Source: Shewanella decolorationis S12 (lineage in GTDB: Bacteria > Pseudomonadota > Gammaproteobacteria > Enterobacterales > Shewanellaceae). Taken from it: a DNA stretch of 64,000 nt. Position 1 is the stretch's first letter; every line of letters starts with the position of its first letter. The DNA lies in contig NZ_AXZL01000066.1 of NCBI RefSeq assembly GCF_000485795.1, positions 100,419-164,418 of the forward strand, in the 5' to 3' direction. The notes under the pieces are model-generated. The model worked only from the letters and a program-made list of their open reading frames with translations. It was not told the origin of the DNA and searched no databases. Shown in pieces: positions 9,527-19,918 of the stretch. The translations under genes and the position numbers were made by a program.

Positions 9527-10641
9527 TGAAAGTAGCACTCATCACCGGCGTAACCGGTCAAGATGGCTCTTATTTAGCAGAGTTGTTATTAGAGAAAGGT
9601 TATGAAGTTCACGGCATTAAACGCCGTGCTTCTTCATTCAACACCGAACGCGTAGATCATATCTATCAGGATAGACATGAATCCAATCCTAATTTTTTCT
9701 TGCACTATGGCGACCTGACCGATACCTCGAATCTGGTGCGGTTGGTTCAAGAGATCCAGCCGGATGAGATTTATAACTTAGGCGCCCAGTCCCATGTAGC
9801 GGTGTCGTTCGAATCCCCCGAATACACGGCGGATGTGGATGCCATGGGTACCTTGCGCTTGCTTGAGGCTATTCGCATTTGTGGGCTGGAGAAGAAGACC
9901 CGTTTTTATCAGGCATCGACCTCTGAGCTCTATGGCCTAGTACAAGAGATTCCACAGCGTGAGACCACGCCCTTTTACCCGCGCTCGCCTTATGCAGTGG
10001 CAAAAATGTACGCCTACTGGATTGTGGTGAATTACCGCGAATCCTACGGCATGTATGCCTGTAATGGTATTTTGTTTAACCATGAGTCCCCCCGCCGCGG
10101 TGAAACCTTTGTGACCCGTAAGATCACCCGCGCCATTGCCAATATCTCCCAGGGCCTGGAGAAGTGCCTGTACCTGGGTAACATGGATGCACTGCGTGAC
10201 TGGGGCCATGCCAAAGACTATGTGCGCATGCAGTGGATGATGCTGCAACAAGATGTGGCCGAAGATTTTGTGATTGCCACGGGCAAGCAAATCTCGGTAC
10301 GGGAATTTGTGCGTATGTCAGCGGCTGAGCTCGGAATTACCCTAGAATTTACGGGTGAAGGCGTAGATGAAATTGCTACTGTGACCGCCATTGAGGGCGA
10401 CAATGCTGCTGCGCTTAAGGTTGGCGATGTGATTGTAAAGGTTGACCCGCGTTACTTCCGCCCAGCGGAGGTTGAAACTTTGCTCGGCGACCCATCTAAA
10501 GCCAAAGCCAAATTGGGCTGGGTACCTGAAATCACGGTTGAACAAATGTGTGCTGAGATGGTGCAGAACGATTTAGATAAAGCTAAGCAACACGCCATTT
10601 TAAAAAGTCATGGCTACGATATTAGCGTATCCGTTGAGTAA
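9526..10641 (+). CDS. gmd: GDP-mannose 4,6-dehydratase
   Basis: The 371-residue protein begins [20 protein letters not shown], the NADP-binding GxxGxxG motif. It contains the catalytic YAVAK (YxxxK), the STSELYG serine/threonine/glutamate segment and the [15 protein letters not shown] motif specific to Gmd. It converts GDP-D-mannose to GDP-4-keto-6-deoxymannose, the substrate of the fcl product downstream. Base composition is clearly less AT-rich than the preceding wzy/transferase block. The ATG overlaps the previous stop. Confidence 0.97.
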   Translation: MKVALITGVTGQDGSYLAELLLEKGYEVHGIKRRASSFNTERVDHIYQDRHESNPNFFLHYGDLTDTSNLVRLVQEIQPDEIYNLGAQSHVAVSFESPEYTADVDAMGTLRLLEAIRICGLEKKTRFYQASTSELYGLVQEIPQRETTPFYPRSPYAVAKMYAYWIVVNYRESYGMYACNGILFNHESPRRGETFVTRKITRAIANISQGLEKCLYLGNMDALRDWGHAKDYVRMQWMMLQQDVAEDFVIATGKQISVREFVRMSAAELGITLEFTGEGVDEIATVTAIEGDNAAALKVGDVIVKVDPRYFRPAEVETLLGDPSKAKAKLGWVPEITVEQMCAEMVQNDLDKAKQHAILKSHGYDISVSVE

Positions 10642-10716
10642 CGCATCCGCTAATTAACTGCTTACAATTAACCTGCTATATAAGTGACTTACTATTGCTT
10701 GATTAAGGGTTAATAA

Positions 10717-10751
10717 CACAAAAGCTGCGGGCTAGGCTCTCAGCTTTTGTG
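10717..10751. repeat. 11-bp perfect inverted repeat between gmd and fcl
   Basis: CACAAAAGCTG (10717-10727) is perfectly complementary to CAGCTTTTGTG (10741-10751) with a 13-base loop. It would form a stable RNA hairpin. No run of T follows, so it is not a classical terminator. It may be a processing or stability element, or a leaky terminator within the operon. Confidence 0.6.
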
Positions 10752-10812
10752 CTTTGTACGTTTGAATCTTTATTATTTGTTTATTCTCAATTGTTCGCTT
10801 GATGGGTTTTTT

Positions 10813-11772
10813 ATGAAAAACATATTTGTTGCTGGTCATCGTGGTATGGTCGGCTCTGCCATTGTTCGTCAATTACTTCAAAAAAGTGATGTTAATGTTG
10901 TGACCCGTGGCCGTGATGAGCTTGATTTGCTTGACCAGGTTGCAGTTCGGGATTTTTTTTCCACGCAAAAAATTGATCAAGTTTACCTTGCAGCGGCAAA
11001 AGTGGGTGGCATTATTGCCAATAATACTTACCCCGCTGAGTTTATTTACGAGAACCTCACTATCCAAAATAATATTATTCATAGTGCGCACCTCGCTGGC
11101 GTGCAGGAGTTATTGTTTTTAGGTTCATCCTGTATTTACCCAAAGCTTGCCGACCAGCCTATGACAGAAAGCGCACTGTTAACTGGTACCTTAGAGCCGA
11201 CCAATGAGCCTTATGCGATTGCCAAAATTGCCGGCATTAAAATGTGTGAGTCTTACAATCGTCAATATGGCCGTAATTACCGCTCAGTAATGCCGACCAA
11301 TTTATATGGTGAAAATGACAATTTCCACCCAGAAAACTCCCATGTCATTCCTGCGCTGCTGCGCCGTTTTCACGAAGCAAAGCTTAAGGGCGACCTGCAG
11401 GTGGTTGCATGGGGCTCTGGCACGCCGATGCGGGAGTTTTTACACGTTGATGATATGGCTGCAGCCTCTATTTATGTAATGAATTTAGACCAAGCGACTT
11501 ATGAAGCCAATACCGAGCCTATGTTAAGTCATATCAATGTGGGAACTGGCGTCGATTGCACTATTCGTGAATTGGTCGAAACCGTTGCAAGAGTGGTGGG
11601 TTTTACCGGTGACATTGTATTCGATGCCACTAAACCCGATGGTACGCCGCGTAAGTTGATGGATGTATCACGCCTAAAATCTTTAGGTTGGCAGGCCTCG
11701 ATAACCTTGGAGCAGGGATTACAGACAACCTACCAATGGTTCTTGGCTAACCAAGATAACTTTAGAAAGTAG
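10813..11772 (+). CDS. fcl: GDP-L-fucose synthase
   Basis: The 319-residue protein starts at ATG 10813 ([20 protein letters not shown]). The open frame extends upstream to 10747, but those residues do not belong to the family. GHRGMVG is the NADP-binding motif, SSCIYP and YAIAK (YxxxK) are the catalytic residues, and [12 protein letters not shown] is a family signature. It performs the 3,5-epimerisation and 4-reduction of GDP-4-keto-6-deoxymannose to GDP-L-fucose. Together with gmd, manC and manB it completes the pathway. Confidence 0.96.
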   Translation: MKNIFVAGHRGMVGSAIVRQLLQKSDVNVVTRGRDELDLLDQVAVRDFFSTQKIDQVYLAAAKVGGIIANNTYPAEFIYENLTIQNNIIHSAHLAGVQELLFLGSSCIYPKLADQPMTESALLTGTLEPTNEPYAIAKIAGIKMCESYNRQYGRNYRSVMPTNLYGENDNFHPENSHVIPALLRRFHEAKLKGDLQVVAWGSGTPMREFLHVDDMAAASIYVMNLDQATYEANTEPMLSHINVGTGVDCTIRELVETVARVVGFTGDIVFDATKPDGTPRKLMDVSRLKSLGWQASITLEQGLQTTYQWFLANQDNFRK

Positions 11773-11778
11773 GTCTGC

Positions 11779-12273
11779 ATGTTTTTAGACCAACCTACCT
11801 TTTCAACGGTTATTGCAAGCACGCCTTTAGTGTCGATCGATTTAGTGGTAACCAACTCAAGTGGCCAAGTGTTACTTGGCCAGCGCTTAAATCGCCCGGC
11901 AAAAGATTACTGGTTTGTACCCGGCGGGCGAATTTTAAAAAATGAATCACTGGCCAATGCCTTTAAGCGTTTAACCCGTGATGAGCTTGGACAAGAGTTT
12001 ACTATTGACCAAGCGACTTTACTCGGGCCCTTTGATCATTTTTATACTGACAATGTATTTAGTTCTGATGTTTTTGGTGATGATGAAAGCACCCATTATG
12101 TTGCTATCGCTTTTACCTTGCAGCTTGATGGCCCATTAGCCAATTTACCTCTTGCTGTGCAGCATGGCGGTTACCACTGGTTTGATGTACCTAGTTTACT
12201 GGCTGATCCTAAAGTCCATCTCCACACTAAGTGGTACTTTGATAAAACCTATACCGAGTTAATGAAGGATTGA
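11779..12273 (+). CDS. gmm: GDP-mannose mannosyl hydrolase (Nudix)
   Basis: The 164-residue protein contains [20 protein letters not shown] (about residues 53-72), the modified Nudix box of the Gmm/WcaH subfamily, which lacks the usual terminal EE pair and hydrolyses GDP-mannose to GDP and mannose. It lies 6 bases after fcl, and its stop overlaps the manC start (ATGATG). It probably tunes GDP-mannose and GDP-fucose supply, as wcaH does in colanic acid clusters. Confidence 0.9.
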   Translation: MFLDQPTFSTVIASTPLVSIDLVVTNSSGQVLLGQRLNRPAKDYWFVPGGRILKNESLANAFKRLTRDELGQEFTIDQATLLGPFDHFYTDNVFSSDVFGDDESTHYVAIAFTLQLDGPLANLPLAVQHGGYHWFDVPSLLADPKVHLHTKWYFDKTYTELMKD

Positions 12274-13679
12274 TGATGATTTTACCCGTAATCATGGCAG
12301 GAGGCTCCGGCACCCGTTTATGGCCTTTGTCGCGTGGCAATTTTCCTAAGCAGTTTTTAACGCTTTCTGGTAAAGCGAGCATGCTGCAAAACACGATTAG
12401 TCGCTTACAGGGCATTGAGCATGCACCTGTGATGCTAATTTGTAATGAAGAACATCGTTTTATTGCCGCAGAGCAGGTACGCCAGTTAGGTGTTAAACAT
12501 AACGGCATTTTGTTAGAACCTGTTGGCCGTAATACTGCGCCTGCTATTGCTTTAGCGGCCTTTAAAGCGGTTGAAGCTGGACAAGACCCTTTGTTATTGG
12601 TGTTAGCGGCTGACCATGTAATCGAAGATGTTGCTGCATTTCAGCAGTCGGTTAGTCAAGCCGCTGAGTTAGCCGCTACGGGTAAGCTAGTCACTTTTGG
12701 TATTGTGGGTGATAAACCTGAAACGGGTTACGGTTATATTAAGCGTGGCGCTGCCTGTGAGCACGGTTTTGTGGTCGATTGCTTTGTTGAAAAGCCAGAT
12801 TTAGCAACCGCTAAGGCGTATATTGCCAGTGGTGATTATTACTGGAATAGCGGCATGTTTTTATTTAAAGCCAGCCGTTACCTTGCCGAATTAAAAGCCT
12901 ATTGCCCTGATATCTATGCTGCCTGTGAGCTTGCGATGCAGGTGCAGAATAATGACAGCGATTTTGTTCGGATTGATAAAGCGGCCTTTGAAGCCTGCCC
13001 AGATGATTCTATTGACTATGCGGTGATGGAACAGACTAAAGACGCAGTGGTAGTACCCATGGATGCGGGTTGGAGCGATGTTGGCGGTTTTGCTGCTTTG
13101 TGGGAAGTTTCAGCTAAAGATGCCGCTGGTAACGTATTCAATGGTGATGTTAAATCAGTGGATACTAAAAACACTTTAGTTTTTGGTGGCAATAAACTTA
13201 TCACCACAGTAGGTGTTGAGGACTTAGTGATTGTAAACACTAAGGATGCTGTATTAGTTGCCCATAAAGATCAGTCACAACATGTTAAAGCGATTGTGGG
13301 TCAGCTTAAAGCGGAGCTGCGTAGCGAGGTCACATTCCACCGTGAGGTTTATCGCCCCTGGGGTAAGTATGACTCCATCGATAATGGCGAACGTTTTCAG
13401 GTTAAGCGTATTACCGTAAAACCGGGCGCTAAGTTATCGGTGCAAATGCACCATCACCGCGCCGAGCATTGGATTGTGGTATCCGGTACAGCCAAAGTAA
13501 CCAATGGTGATAAGGATATTTTGTTAACCGAAAATCAATCGACTTATATTCCAGTAGGTGTGATACATGCGCTTGAAAACCCGGGCAAAGTTGATCTTGA
13601 ATTGATTGAAGTGCAATCCGGTTCGTACTTGGGTGAAGACGATATCGTTCGTTTTGAAGATAGATACGGTAGAAGTTGA
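12270..13679 (+). CDS. manC: Mannose-1-phosphate guanylyltransferase / mannose-6-phosphate isomerase
   Basis: The 469-residue bifunctional enzyme has an N-terminal nucleotidyltransferase with [12 protein letters not shown] and FPKQF (residues 9-28) and FVEKP. The C-terminal type II cupin isomerase domain carries [19 protein letters not shown] (near residue 395). It makes GDP-mannose from mannose-1-phosphate and probably interconverts fructose-6-P and mannose-6-P. The start overlaps gmm by 4 bases. The TGATG junction at its end couples it to the next transferase. Confidence 0.96.
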   Translation: MMMILPVIMAGGSGTRLWPLSRGNFPKQFLTLSGKASMLQNTISRLQGIEHAPVMLICNEEHRFIAAEQVRQLGVKHNGILLEPVGRNTAPAIALAAFKAVEAGQDPLLLVLAADHVIEDVAAFQQSVSQAAELAATGKLVTFGIVGDKPETGYGYIKRGAACEHGFVVDCFVEKPDLATAKAYIASGDYYWNSGMFLFKASRYLAELKAYCPDIYAACELAMQVQNNDSDFVRIDKAAFEACPDDSIDYAVMEQTKDAVVVPMDAGWSDVGGFAALWEVSAKDAAGNVFNGDVKSVDTKNTLVFGGNKLITTVGVEDLVIVNTKDAVLVAHKDQSQHVKAIVGQLKAELRSEVTFHREVYRPWGKYDSIDNGERFQVKRITVKPGAKLSVQMHHHRAEHWIVVSGTAKVTNGDKDILLTENQSTYIPVGVIHALENPGKVDLELIEVQSGSYLGEDDIVRFEDRYGRS

Positions 13680-14425
13680 TGAAAGTATCTATTATTACGG
13701 CTTGTTATAATAGCTCAGCAACTATTGTCGATACCTTAAAATCCCTAGAGCAGCAAACTTACACTAATATCGAATATATTATTGTAGATGGTGCTTCTAA
13801 AGATAATACTTTAGAGGTGATTCAAGATAATTGTACTCGGGTGGCTAAAATAATTTCTGAACCAGATCGCGGTATTTACGATGCGTTAAATAAAGGTATT
13901 GCGGCTGCTACCGGTGATATAGTCGGTTTTTTACATTCGGATGATTTGTTTGCTTCGCCACATATAGTGCAAAATATTGTCGATTGCTTTCAGCAAAACA
14001 ATGTCGATGCTGTATATGGTGATCTCGAATATGTTGATAAAACGGATACCAGTAAAATAGTCAGATTGTGGCGCTCAGGTGTTTATGAAAGAAAGCAATT
14101 AGCAAATGGTTGGATGCCGCCCCATCCAACATTTTATATGAAGCGTGAACTGTATTCAAAGTTTGGATTTTTTGATTTGAATTTTAAGATAGCCGCTGAT
14201 TATGACTCTATTTTGAGATATTTGTGGGTTAATAAGATTACGCTTGCTTACATTTCAAACGTGTTAATTAAAATGCGTGTTGGTGGTGCAAGCAATAGGA
14301 GTTTGAAAAATATTTATTTGAAAAGTAAAGAAGATATTTTTGCTCTGAAAAAAAATGGAGTTTTTTGGCCAAAGGCCCTGCTATTTAAGAATTTGAGTAA
14401 AATTCCACAATTTTTTATGAGATAA
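13679..14425 (+). CDS. Glycosyltransferase family 2 (WcaE-like)
   Basis: The protein has 248 residues from ATG 13679, which overlaps the manC stop by one base; a TTG three bases earlier is less likely. It has the GT-A features [31 protein letters not shown] and LHSDDLFA (DxD-like), with [12 protein letters not shown] typical of WcaE-like colanic-acid transferases. Placed between manC and manB, it may use GDP-mannose or GDP-fucose, but this is inference. The DNA is AT-richer than manC and manB on either side. Confidence 0.85.
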   Translation: MKVSIITACYNSSATIVDTLKSLEQQTYTNIEYIIVDGASKDNTLEVIQDNCTRVAKIISEPDRGIYDALNKGIAAATGDIVGFLHSDDLFASPHIVQNIVDCFQQNNVDAVYGDLEYVDKTDTSKIVRLWRSGVYERKQLANGWMPPHPTFYMKRELYSKFGFFDLNFKIAADYDSILRYLWVNKITLAYISNVLIKMRVGGASNRSLKNIYLKSKEDIFALKKNGVFWPKALLFKNLSKIPQFFMR

Positions 14426-14426
14426 C

Positions 14427-15851
14427 ATGATGAAAATAACTTCGGATATTATTTCGGCATCGGGTGTTGCTTTTGGTACCAGCGGTGCAAGGGGATTGGT
14501 AACCCAGTTTACGCCCCAAGTTTGTATGGCTTTTACCCAGGCTTTTGTTGGCGTGATGAAGCAGCACTATGCATTCACTCATGTTGCTATTGCTATCGAT
14601 AATCGCCCTAGCAGTGAAGCAATGGCGCAGGCATGTGCCAGCGCCTTGATTGCATTAGGTCTGCAGCCCATATACTTTGGGGTTGTGCCAACTCCAGCAT
14701 TGGCTTTTGTCGCGATGCAGCAAAACATGCCTGCCATTATGGTTACGGGTAGCCATATTCCATTTGATCGTAACGGCCTTAAGTTCTATCGCCCCGATGG
14801 TGAAATCACCAAAGCCGATGAGTTAGCTATTCTCGCTGCTGACGCTGAGCTGGTTGAAGCTGAGCTTTATGAGTTACCGGCAATTTCGGATATTGCCGCT
14901 ACGGCTTACATCGCCCGTTATCTTGATTTATTTAGTCCTACGATATTGGCCGGTAAACGTATCGGGATTTATGAGCATTCTAGTGCTGGGCGCGACCTTT
15001 ATGCCAAGTTATTTCAAAAGCTAGGTGCAGAGGTTGTGAGTCTTGGGCGTAGCGATCAATTTGTGCCGATAGATACTGAAGCGGTAAGTTTGCATGATAT
15101 TGAAATGGCACAGTGTTGGCAGAAAGAGTACAGACTCGATGCTGTTTTTTCTACGGATGGTGATGGCGATCGACCATTGTTATCTGATGAAACTGGTACT
15201 TACCTTCGTGGGGATATTTTATGTTTACTTGCTGCTCAGTTTTTAGGGATCGAGGCGCTTGCTATTCCCGTGAGTTGTAATTCTGCGGTTGAAGCTTGTG
15301 GTTCTTTTAAGCAAGTTTTTCGCACTAAAATTGGCTCTCCTTATGTGATAGAAGCTTTTGCTAGATTACTGACTCAATGCTCTCGTGTAGCCGGTTTCGA
15401 AGCAAATGGTGGTTTTTTGCTAGGGTCAGATATTGATGTAAATGGTGTGAACTTGAGTGCACTACCTACGCGTGATGCACTGCTTCCGGCCCTTGCTGTT
15501 TTAGCTATGGCTCGTAATTGTCCTATCTCACAATTAGTTGCTCAACTGCCTAATATTTTTACAGCAAGTGACCGAATACAAAATTTCGAAAGGACGCGAA
15601 GCCTTGCGCTGATTGAGCAGGGGATTGCATCACCTAAATCCTTTTTAGCAAAGTTATCTCTTGGTCAGTTTGAGGTGTTATCAGTTGACACTACTGACGG
15701 ATTCAGAATGACACTGTCAAATGGCGATGTTATACATTTACGTCCTTCAGGTAATGCACCTGAATTACGTTGTTATGTAGAGTCAAAGTCAGTTGAAGCA
15801 GCCCAGTCACTTGTTGAATTAGTTTTGGCGGCTCTTATTGAAAGCAATTAG
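14427..15851 (+). CDS. manB: Phosphomannomutase (hexose phosphomutase)
   Basis: The 474-residue protein is an alpha-D-phosphohexomutase. It has GTSGARG near residue 18, an active-site serine loop [16 protein letters not shown] (around residue 107; the common form is TASHNP), the metal loop STDGDGDRP (near residue 245) and a phosphate-binding [10 protein letters not shown] near the C terminus. It converts mannose-6-phosphate to mannose-1-phosphate for ManC. The GSHIP serine loop indicates a subfamily different from E. coli ManB/CpsG. It ends the GDP-sugar block and is followed by a strong terminator. Confidence 0.88.
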   Translation: MMKITSDIISASGVAFGTSGARGLVTQFTPQVCMAFTQAFVGVMKQHYAFTHVAIAIDNRPSSEAMAQACASALIALGLQPIYFGVVPTPALAFVAMQQNMPAIMVTGSHIPFDRNGLKFYRPDGEITKADELAILAADAELVEAELYELPAISDIAATAYIARYLDLFSPTILAGKRIGIYEHSSAGRDLYAKLFQKLGAEVVSLGRSDQFVPIDTEAVSLHDIEMAQCWQKEYRLDAVFSTDGDGDRPLLSDETGTYLRGDILCLLAAQFLGIEALAIPVSCNSAVEACGSFKQVFRTKIGSPYVIEAFARLLTQCSRVAGFEANGGFLLGSDIDVNGVNLSALPTRDALLPALAVLAMARNCPISQLVAQLPNIFTASDRIQNFERTRSLALIEQGIASPKSFLAKLSLGQFEVLSVDTTDGFRMTLSNGDVIHLRPSGNAPELRCYVESKSVEAAQSLVELVLAALIESN

Positions 15852-15924
15852 TCATTATATTGGTTATAGCTGAGTTAGGTTTGGCTGATTAATGTAAGAT
15901 AATTGGGATTTGTTAGGCTGCCCT

Positions 15925-15952
15925 TGGACAGTTTCATAACTGTCCATTTTTA
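15925..15952 (+). terminator. Rho-independent terminator after manB
   Basis: TGGACAGTT (15925-15933) and AACTGTCCA (15938-15946) form a 9-bp stem with loop TCAT, followed by a T-rich tract. It closes the unit ending in manB. Confidence 0.85.
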
Positions 15953-15980
15953 TTTAGTTATCTGTTAATTTAGTGGTTTT

Positions 15981-17048
15981 ATGTCAGCAAGCATCGCAGT
16001 TTTATTTGTTTTTTTCTTTTCTTTTATCTGTTTGTTTGTATTTCGTAAGGTTGCTCAACGTACTGGCTTAGTTGATAAACCTAATGAACGTAAGCATCAC
16101 ACTGGACAAATTCCCTTAGTAGGTGGGATTTCGGTTTTTGTGACTATGCTGCTTGCCTTACTGTGGTTACCTGAATTGTTGACTTTGCCATATTTGTATA
16201 TGGGGTGTGCGTTGGCGCTGGTGATAGTGGGGGTCATTGATGACCGCTATGACATAAGTTTTAAGCTGCGTTTGGTGATACAAGCCTTGGTGTCAATTGC
16301 AATGATAGTGCTGGGTGAACGTAGTTTACATAATCTTGGGTATTTGATGGGGAGCGAGGCGTTACAAATACCTGAACTTGCTAGCTATGTGCTAACCGTG
16401 GTGGCGGTTATTGGTGCTATTAATGCGTTTAATATGGTCGATGGGATTGATGGCTTATTGGGTGGCTTAGCATCCGTCACCTTTGGCGGCTTGGGTTTGC
16501 TGTTTTATTGGCATGGCATGGCTAACTTTGCCTTGTTTTGTGCCCTGTTAGTCACCGCCATGTTGCCTTATATCATGCTCAATTTAGGTTTTCCGTTTGG
16601 GCGGCGTTTTAAGGTGTTTATGGGCGATGCTGGGAGTATTTTTATCGGTTTTACGGTAATTTGGTTGCTGATTGTTGCAAGCCAAGGTGAGAGAGCAACA
16701 GCGATCCGCCCTGTGACTGCGCTGTGGTTGATTGCACTACCGCTGATGGATATGGCGTGCATTATGATCCGTCGTATTCGTAAGGGCCAATCGCCATTTA
16801 AGCCGGATCGCGAGCATTTACACCATATCTGCCAACGTATAGGTTTGTCATCTTTTCAATCCTTATTGGCTATTTGTGCTGCGGCCACATTGATGGCGGG
16901 AGTTGGTATTTGGTCTGAGCTGGCTAAAGTTGATGAATATATTATGTTTTTTGCATTTTTATTGAGCTTTGCAGCGTATTTTACTGTGTTAAGTAATATT
17001 TGGCGTATTACAGCGTTTTTTAATCGTCATGTTAACTTTATGCGTTAA
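15981..17048 (+). CDS. wecA: Undecaprenyl-phosphate sugar-1-phosphate transferase, WecA/MraY family (copy 1)
   Basis: The 355-residue polytopic protein (about ten or eleven membrane helices) has VDKPNERKHH near residue 30, DDRYD, the catalytic NAFNMVDGIDGL (near residue 155), FMGDAGSIFIG (near residue 215) and the HLHHIC histidine motif. These are the cytoplasmic active-site loops of enzymes that load GlcNAc- or related sugar-1-phosphate onto undecaprenyl phosphate and so start O-antigen synthesis. A second homologue follows at 17191. Intergenic terminators on both sides suggest separate transcription. Confidence 0.92.
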   Translation: MSASIAVLFVFFFSFICLFVFRKVAQRTGLVDKPNERKHHTGQIPLVGGISVFVTMLLALLWLPELLTLPYLYMGCALALVIVGVIDDRYDISFKLRLVIQALVSIAMIVLGERSLHNLGYLMGSEALQIPELASYVLTVVAVIGAINAFNMVDGIDGLLGGLASVTFGGLGLLFYWHGMANFALFCALLVTAMLPYIMLNLGFPFGRRFKVFMGDAGSIFIGFTVIWLLIVASQGERATAIRPVTALWLIALPLMDMACIMIRRIRKGQSPFKPDREHLHHICQRIGLSSFQSLLAICAAATLMAGVGIWSELAKVDEYIMFFAFLLSFAAYFTVLSNIWRITAFFNRHVNFMR

Positions 17049-17190
17049 GTTTAGACTTTTCGAGCGGTTAAAAAATGTTGATTTACTGCTTATCTAGCAA
17101 ATCGCCTCCTGCTATACTCCAGTGTCATATTTTTGAAATAGACTTTTTTTAAAGTCGTTTGGCATCAGTTGCTAGTAAAGGAAGAGAGTG

Positions 17191-18252
17191 ATGGAATACC
17201 TCATACCGATTTTGAGTGTTTTTTGTTTAACTTGTGTTGCAATTAAAGTCTTAAATCCTATAGCTCAACGTGTTGGTTTAGTCGATTTACCCAATGAGCG
17301 AAAGCTGCATGAAGGTGCTATCCCATTGATTGGTGGGGTATCTATCTATTGCAGTGTATTACTTGTATCCAGTATTGTTATTCCGCAAAGCCAAACCTTA
17401 AACTTATATCTGATTTCTGCTGCGTTGATCCTCTTCCTTGGTGTGTTAGACGATAAGTATGATTTGTCGGTACGGATTCGAATGGCTGCGCAAGTTATCA
17501 CCGCCTCTATTTTGATTTTTGGAGCTGGGTTATACCTCACTACTTTCGGCGATATATTGTACTTTTTTGAGTTTAAACTAGGCTATGCTGGTATTTTTAT
17601 TACAACCATTGCGGTGATTGGTGCGATTAATGCCTTTAATATGGTAGATGGCATTGATGGGTTAGCTGGGATGCTAAGCTTGGTGACGTTTTCATCGTTA
17701 GCTTTTTTATTCTACTGGGCAGGTAATAGTTGGTTTTTAATACCTTTATTGTTTATTGGGGCAATCATTGGGTACTTACTGTTTAACCTACGCTGGCCGT
17801 TCCCTTCTTTAGATAAGATATTTATGGGAGATGCTGGCAGCATGCTGATTGGCTTAACGGTAGTTTGGTTATTGGTGTTGGGCACGCAAGCTGATAGTAA
17901 TCATTTACACCAAGGGCAAGTGTTTTCCCCTGTTACTGCGTTGTATATTATCGCTATCCCGTTAATGGATATGGCGGCAATTATGTACAGAAGGGTTAAA
18001 AAAGGTATGTCGCCATTTAAACCTGATCGTGATCATTTGCATCATATTTTTGAGCGTGCGGGTTATAACCGTAAACAGACATTGATTAGGATATCGTTTG
18101 CTTCACTTTTACTTGCCGTGATTGGTGTTTGCGCAGATTTAGCTCAAGTTCCTGACTCAATTATGTTTGTTAGTTTTTTAGCTATTTTTGCTGCTTACAA
18201 CTGGGCTCTCTCAAATGTATGGCAAATTTTGACTTGGTTCAGAAAAGAATAA
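17191..18252 (+). CDS. wecA: Undecaprenyl-phosphate sugar-1-phosphate transferase, WecA/MraY family (copy 2)
   Basis: The 353-residue paralogue of the preceding gene starts at ATG 17191, chosen for the GGAAGAGAG just upstream; a GTG at 17188 is also possible. It keeps all motifs: VDLPNERKLH, DDKYD, NAFNMVDGIDGLAG, FMGDAGSMLIG and HLHHIF. The two proteins differ in many helices, so this is an old duplication or a second acquisition, not a recent copy. It could have a different sugar preference (GlcNAc, QuiNAc or FucNAc) or simply be redundant. Confidence 0.92.
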   Translation: MEYLIPILSVFCLTCVAIKVLNPIAQRVGLVDLPNERKLHEGAIPLIGGVSIYCSVLLVSSIVIPQSQTLNLYLISAALILFLGVLDDKYDLSVRIRMAAQVITASILIFGAGLYLTTFGDILYFFEFKLGYAGIFITTIAVIGAINAFNMVDGIDGLAGMLSLVTFSSLAFLFYWAGNSWFLIPLLFIGAIIGYLLFNLRWPFPSLDKIFMGDAGSMLIGLTVVWLLVLGTQADSNHLHQGQVFSPVTALYIIAIPLMDMAAIMYRRVKKGMSPFKPDRDHLHHIFERAGYNRKQTLIRISFASLLLAVIGVCADLAQVPDSIMFVSFLAIFAAYNWALSNVWQILTWFRKE

Positions 18253-18270
18253 ATTTAGATTATTTATTTA

Positions 18271-18300
18271 AAAGCCAGCTAACTTAAGCTGGCTTTTTCT
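18271..18300 (+). terminator. Terminator after second wecA copy
   Basis: AAAGCCAGCT (18271-18280) pairs with AGCTGGCTTT (18287-18296), followed by TTCT. It lies 19 bases after the stop codon and 22 bases before the glmM ATG. Confidence 0.85.
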
Positions 18301-18321
18301 TTGGTATTTATAAGGATTTGT

Positions 18322-19673
18322 ATGTCTAGGAAGTATTTTGGTACTGATGGTGTGCGTGGCAAGGTTGGGACATTTCCTATTACCCCCGATTTTGCGATGA
18401 AGTTAGGTTGGGCGGCTGGGACGGTACTTGCATCCACTGGTACGAAAGAAGTGTTGATTGGTAAAGATACTCGCATTAGTGGTTATATGTTGGAGTCCGC
18501 AATGGAAGCTGGTTTTTCTGCTGCTGGTGTAAATGTGGCTTTGATTGGCCCCATTCCAACGCCTGCAGTGGCGTATTTAGCTTCAACCTTTAGAGCTGAC
18601 GCAGGCGTGGTGATCAGTGCTTCCCATAATCCTTTTTATGATAATGGTATTAAGTTTTTTTCAAACACAGGCACTAAGCTAAATGATGCACAAGAGCTTG
18701 AAATTGAAGCGCTATTAGAACAAGCGCTTGAGCATAATGCGCTGCAATGTGTTGCTTCTGAAAAGCTTGGCAAGGTGCGCCGCATTGATGATGCTGCTGG
18801 TCGTTATATTGAGTTTTGTAAGGGAACCTTCCCAAATCATTTAAGCTTGGCGGGATTAAAAATTGTTGTCGATAGTGCCATGGTGCAGCCTACCATATTG
18901 CACCCAATGTGTATCGCGAGTTAGGGGCTGAGGTGATTAGCATTAACGACAAACCCAACGGCGTGAACATTAACGATCATTGTGGTGCAACACATTTAGA
19001 TAGCTTGCAATCTGCGGTGATGATCCATGAAGCGGATTTAGGTATTGCGCTCGATGGTGATGCCGACCGCGTCATGTTTGTTGACCATAATGGCCATGTG
19101 GTTGATGGCGATGAGATTTTGTTTATTTTGGCACAAGCGGCATATCAAAAAGGTGGGATGCAGGGCGGGGTAGTTGGTACGCTTATGTCAAACCTCGGTT
19201 TAGAACTGGCACTCAAACAAATGGATATTCCTTTCGTGCGGGCTAAGGTTGGTGACCGCTATGTGGTTGAGCAACTTAAAGAAACTGGCTGGAAACTTGG
19301 CGGTGAAGGTTCTGGACATATTTTGAGCTTACAGCATGCTTCCACAGGTGATGGTATTGTGGCTTCTTTGCAGGTACTTAAGGCCGTTTTAGAGTCGGGT
19401 AAGCGTTTGGCAGAGCTTAAAGCGGGCATGACGAAATTGCCGCAAGTGCTTATCAATGTGCGTTTAACCTCTGGCAGTGCGGATAGTATTTTGGCTAAAG
19501 ACAGTGTTAAACAAGCTGTGCTAACCGCTGAGGGAGTTTTAGGAGACAAGGGGCGAGTATTATTACGCAAATCGGGTACCGAACCCTTAATTCGAGTAAT
19601 GGTTGAATCTACGGACATTGCCTTGACCCAACAACAAGCTGAATTTATCGCAGAGGCAGTAAGAGCAGCGTAA
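18322..19673 (+). pseudogene. glmM: Phosphoglucosamine mutase with a one-base frameshift
   Basis: The reading frame starts at ATG 18322 ([16 protein letters not shown], with AAGGA upstream) and shows GTDGVRG and the active-site loop [16 protein letters not shown]. At 18880 the expected [20 protein letters not shown] is lost, because the DNA reads GCC-ATG-GT where GCC-AAT-GGT is expected. Restoring one A rejoins the frame that continues from 18881 to 19673, with [10 protein letters not shown] and [14 protein letters not shown]. The repaired product would have about 450 residues, normal for GlmM. The as-read protein stops at 18924. GlmM is essential, so either another copy exists elsewhere (in Shewanella usually with folP/ftsH) or this is a sequencing error. 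Confidence 0.88.
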
Positions 19674-19720
19674 AGCTGGCGCTGACGGCCTTCGGCCGCA
19701 AGTACGCTCGCCAGCTCGCT

Positions 19721-19746
19721 CTAGAACGCCACTACGTCGCTTTAGA
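19721..19746. repeat. 26-bp degenerate intergenic repeat, copy 1
   Basis: Begins CTAGAACGCCACTACG and ends GCTTTAGA. It is related in length and sequence to copies at 20975-21000 and 21043-21068 around rfbB. The ends (CTAGA/TCTAGA-like) are inverted. The surrounding 19674-19918 spacer is rich in short GC palindromes such as GGCCTTCGGCC at 19687-19697. Confidence 0.6.
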
Positions 19747-19918
19747 CTCTGGCAGCGAAGCGATCTAGCTTCTACGAGCGCCGCTTTACGGCTACGGAAT
19801 GTGCGAGCGTTTCGTAATCCGTCAGCGATATGTTCGGCTTTTCGAAGCCCACCCTATTTTTTGTTGTATACTTGCTGGCTTTTTTGCTTTCTGGCCTTTG
19901 CTTGCAGAGATAGGTGAT

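Noticed and set aside
10747..10812. N-terminal extension of fcl
   Set aside because: Begins within the hairpin and lacks family similarity; the ATG at 10813 starts the NADP-binding strand.
19799..19918. N-terminal extension of rfbB
   Set aside because: The family begins at [13 protein letters not shown]; the extra 40 codons run through intergenic repeat DNA.
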